From the NCBI GenBank assembly GCA_030262795.1, contig JAJSZO010000161.1, positions 1 through 6,109 on the forward strand: a stretch of 6,109 nt of DNA. Direction: 5' to 3'. Under the pieces are notes generated by a model, which was given only the letters and a program-made list of their open reading frames with translations, did not search any database and was not told the DNA's origin. Shown one piece after another: positions 4,868-6,109 of this stretch. Source of the stretch: Deltaproteobacteria bacterium. Lineage in GTDB: Bacteria > Desulfobacterota > Desulfobacteria > Desulfobacterales > ETH-SRB1. The translations under genes were made by a program, and so were the position numbers. Each line of letters starts with the position of its first letter. The first letter of the stretch is position 1.

Positions 4868-6109
4868 ATGAGAAAGCTTTTTAAGACAATGACGATATTA
4901 TCGGTGTTAATTACATTCCTGGCTCTGCCGGTAATCGGTTTTGCTGAGGAATATACGACTGGCGAAGAGGTTAAGAAGGAAAAAAAGAAAACAGTTGAAT
5001 TGGAAGAGGTAGTAGTTACGGCAACCAGGACGGAAACAGATGTGGATAGCGCGCCTGCCAGCGTTACGGTTATCTCAAAAGAAGATATGAAATTCAGAGA
5101 TATTCACACAATAGATGATGCATTAAAATTTGAAAGCGGGATCTATAAAGGACAACTTCGAGGATTGTCTTCTTCGAAAACCCTGGTCATGTTAAATGGT
5201 ATGCCATTAAACAGTGGTTGGTTTGGTGGTATAAGATGGGACAACATTGCAACGGAAAACGTGCAGAGTGTCGAGATTATTCGTGGTCCATCCTCGGCGT
5301 TGTATGGGGGTAATGCAATGGGTGGAGTGATAAATATCATTACTTCCGCACCGAAGAAGTTTGAGGCAAAAATAGAAGCAGGTTATGGCAGCGATGAAAC
5401 TGTTCGTTACAGCTTTCATATTGGCGACCGTTTTATGGATAAACTAAGCCTCAGGTTGGGTTACGAGTCTGAAGAAACAGACGGTTATCCCACCAGGTTG
5501 GTTCAAAGAAGCATTTCATCTTCATCCGGTTCAGGAACATTGACAGGCGGCTATGGAATGCTCAGTAGATCAGGAAAAAGAAAATGGGTGGCCGGCAATG
5601 AGGGGGAGCGTTATGAAGAACGGTGGAATGTTAATCTTAATGCCGCATATGATCTGACCGATACAGGGAGCCTTGCCCTTGATTTTCAAATGGGACATAG
5701 AGAACATGGTTATGATCATCCCCATACTTACCTGCAAGATGCAAGCGGCAATCAGGCCTTTAGCGGAAGTGTTGATGTGGGAAATGGCGAAAATATCAGT
5801 GTGTCTCCTTCAAACTACATCAAGTCCGGAATAAGAGTGATCAAGACCCCGTCATATATGCTGACTTACAGGGAGTTGTTCGGATCAGTTGGCTTTACAG
5901 GCAAAGTCGGCTACCAGCACGAGGATATGTGGTATACGTCACCTAAAGCCAAGGGTTCCGATAACTATGAAAATGCCCCTGGAATCGTGAGGGAATTTGA
6001 TACGGATGTTTGGTTCAGCGATTTGCAGACCAATATTCCAGTTGGTGACAGCCATCTCTTAACATCCGGTTTCTATTTTCGTTGTAACGATTTTGATCAG
6101 GGTGAGTTT
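4868..6109 (+). CDS. TonB-dependent outer-membrane receptor, BtuB-type context (3' partial)
   Basis: The frame is open for 414 codons to the window edge, so the barrel end is not seen. AGGAGGT (4856-4862) lies 5 bases before the ATG, a strong ribosome site. Signal peptide 1-26 ends GFA. A charged linker rich in Lys and Glu (28-46) precedes the TonB box EEVVVTAT (46-53). The plug has ISKEDM (69-74), LRGL (97-100), LVMLNGMPLN (106-115) and IIRGPSSALYGGNAMGGVIN (137-156); barrel strands start after about residue 165. The plug is short between ESGIY and RGL, where most relatives have a PGV motif and some 10-15 more residues. The gene belongs to leader 2 by position, 405 bases after its terminator, so a corrinoid is the likeliest substrate, though no residue seen here proves it. 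It differs clearly from the receptor at 987-3095 and is not a recent copy. Confidence 0.95.
   Translation, partial: MRKLFKTMTILSVLITFLALPVIGFAEEYTTGEEVKKEKKKTVELEEVVVTATRTETDVDSAPASVTVISKEDMKFRDIHTIDDALKFESGIYKGQLRGLSSSKTLVMLNGMPLNSGWFGGIRWDNIATENVQSVEIIRGPSSALYGGNAMGGVINIITSAPKKFEAKIEAGYGSDETVRYSFHIGDRFMDKLSLRLGYESEETDGYPTRLVQRSISSSSGSGTLTGGYGMLSRSGKRKWVAGNEGERYEERWNVNLNAAYDLTDTGSLALDFQMGHREHGYDHPHTYLQDASGNQAFSGSVDVGNGENISVSPSNYIKSGIRVIKTPSYMLTYRELFGSVGFTGKVGYQHEDMWYTSPKAKGSDNYENAPGIVREFDTDVWFSDLQTNIPVGDSHLLTSGFYFRCNDFDQGEF

Noticed and set aside
5143..5419. Minus-strand frames within the second receptor
   Set aside because: They are antisense shadows of the plug region, which has strong TBDR motifs on the plus strand.

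Overview
The window looks like an accessory, repeat-rich stretch of a Gram-negative bacterial chromosome. It carries outer-membrane TonB-dependent receptor (TBDR) genes under cobalamin (vitamin B12) riboswitches. A small DUF1640-type gene, moderately AT-rich genes and abundant long intergenic palindromes fit an anaerobic deltaproteobacterium (Desulfobacterota). That assignment is inference, because no taxonomic marker gene is present.

Layout. Bases 1-120 are the 3' end of an unidentified gene. A 161-bp palindromic repeat (160-320) precedes a cobalamin riboswitch (353-514) and an intrinsic terminator (578-615). Directly behind the terminator is a broken TBDR gene (634-931): its signal peptide, TonB box and start of plug are joined to its last strand, and the barrel is missing. 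An intact 702-residue TBDR (987-3095) follows and now occupies the riboswitch-controlled position. A short REP-like hairpin (3139-3168) closes this unit. A convergent small coiled-coil/membrane protein gene lies on the minus strand (3288-3527), and a 190-bp palindrome (3546-3735) sits directly upstream of it.

The second unit repeats the first. A palindrome-derived segment (3879-3990) is followed by a good sigma-70-type promoter (3994-4023), a second cobalamin riboswitch (4032-4199) and a strong terminator (4425-4462). Here a 160-bp palindrome (4239-4398) sits between the aptamer and the terminator. A tiny membrane-peptide reading frame (4486-4590) follows at the place where the first controlled gene should start. 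Then come a 109-bp deletion derivative of the 3546-3735 palindrome (4618-4726), a run of degenerate heptamers (4812-4853), and a second TBDR (4868 to the window end, 3' partial).

Working model: both receptors import a corrinoid or a related scarce chelate across the outer membrane, energised through TonB. Each leader would switch expression off when cobalamin is plentiful. The substrates are not shown by the sequence. The most unusual features are the family of long palindromes that share one central core and cluster around the two riboswitch leaders (one lies inside an expression platform), and the apparent decay of the first gene behind each leader.
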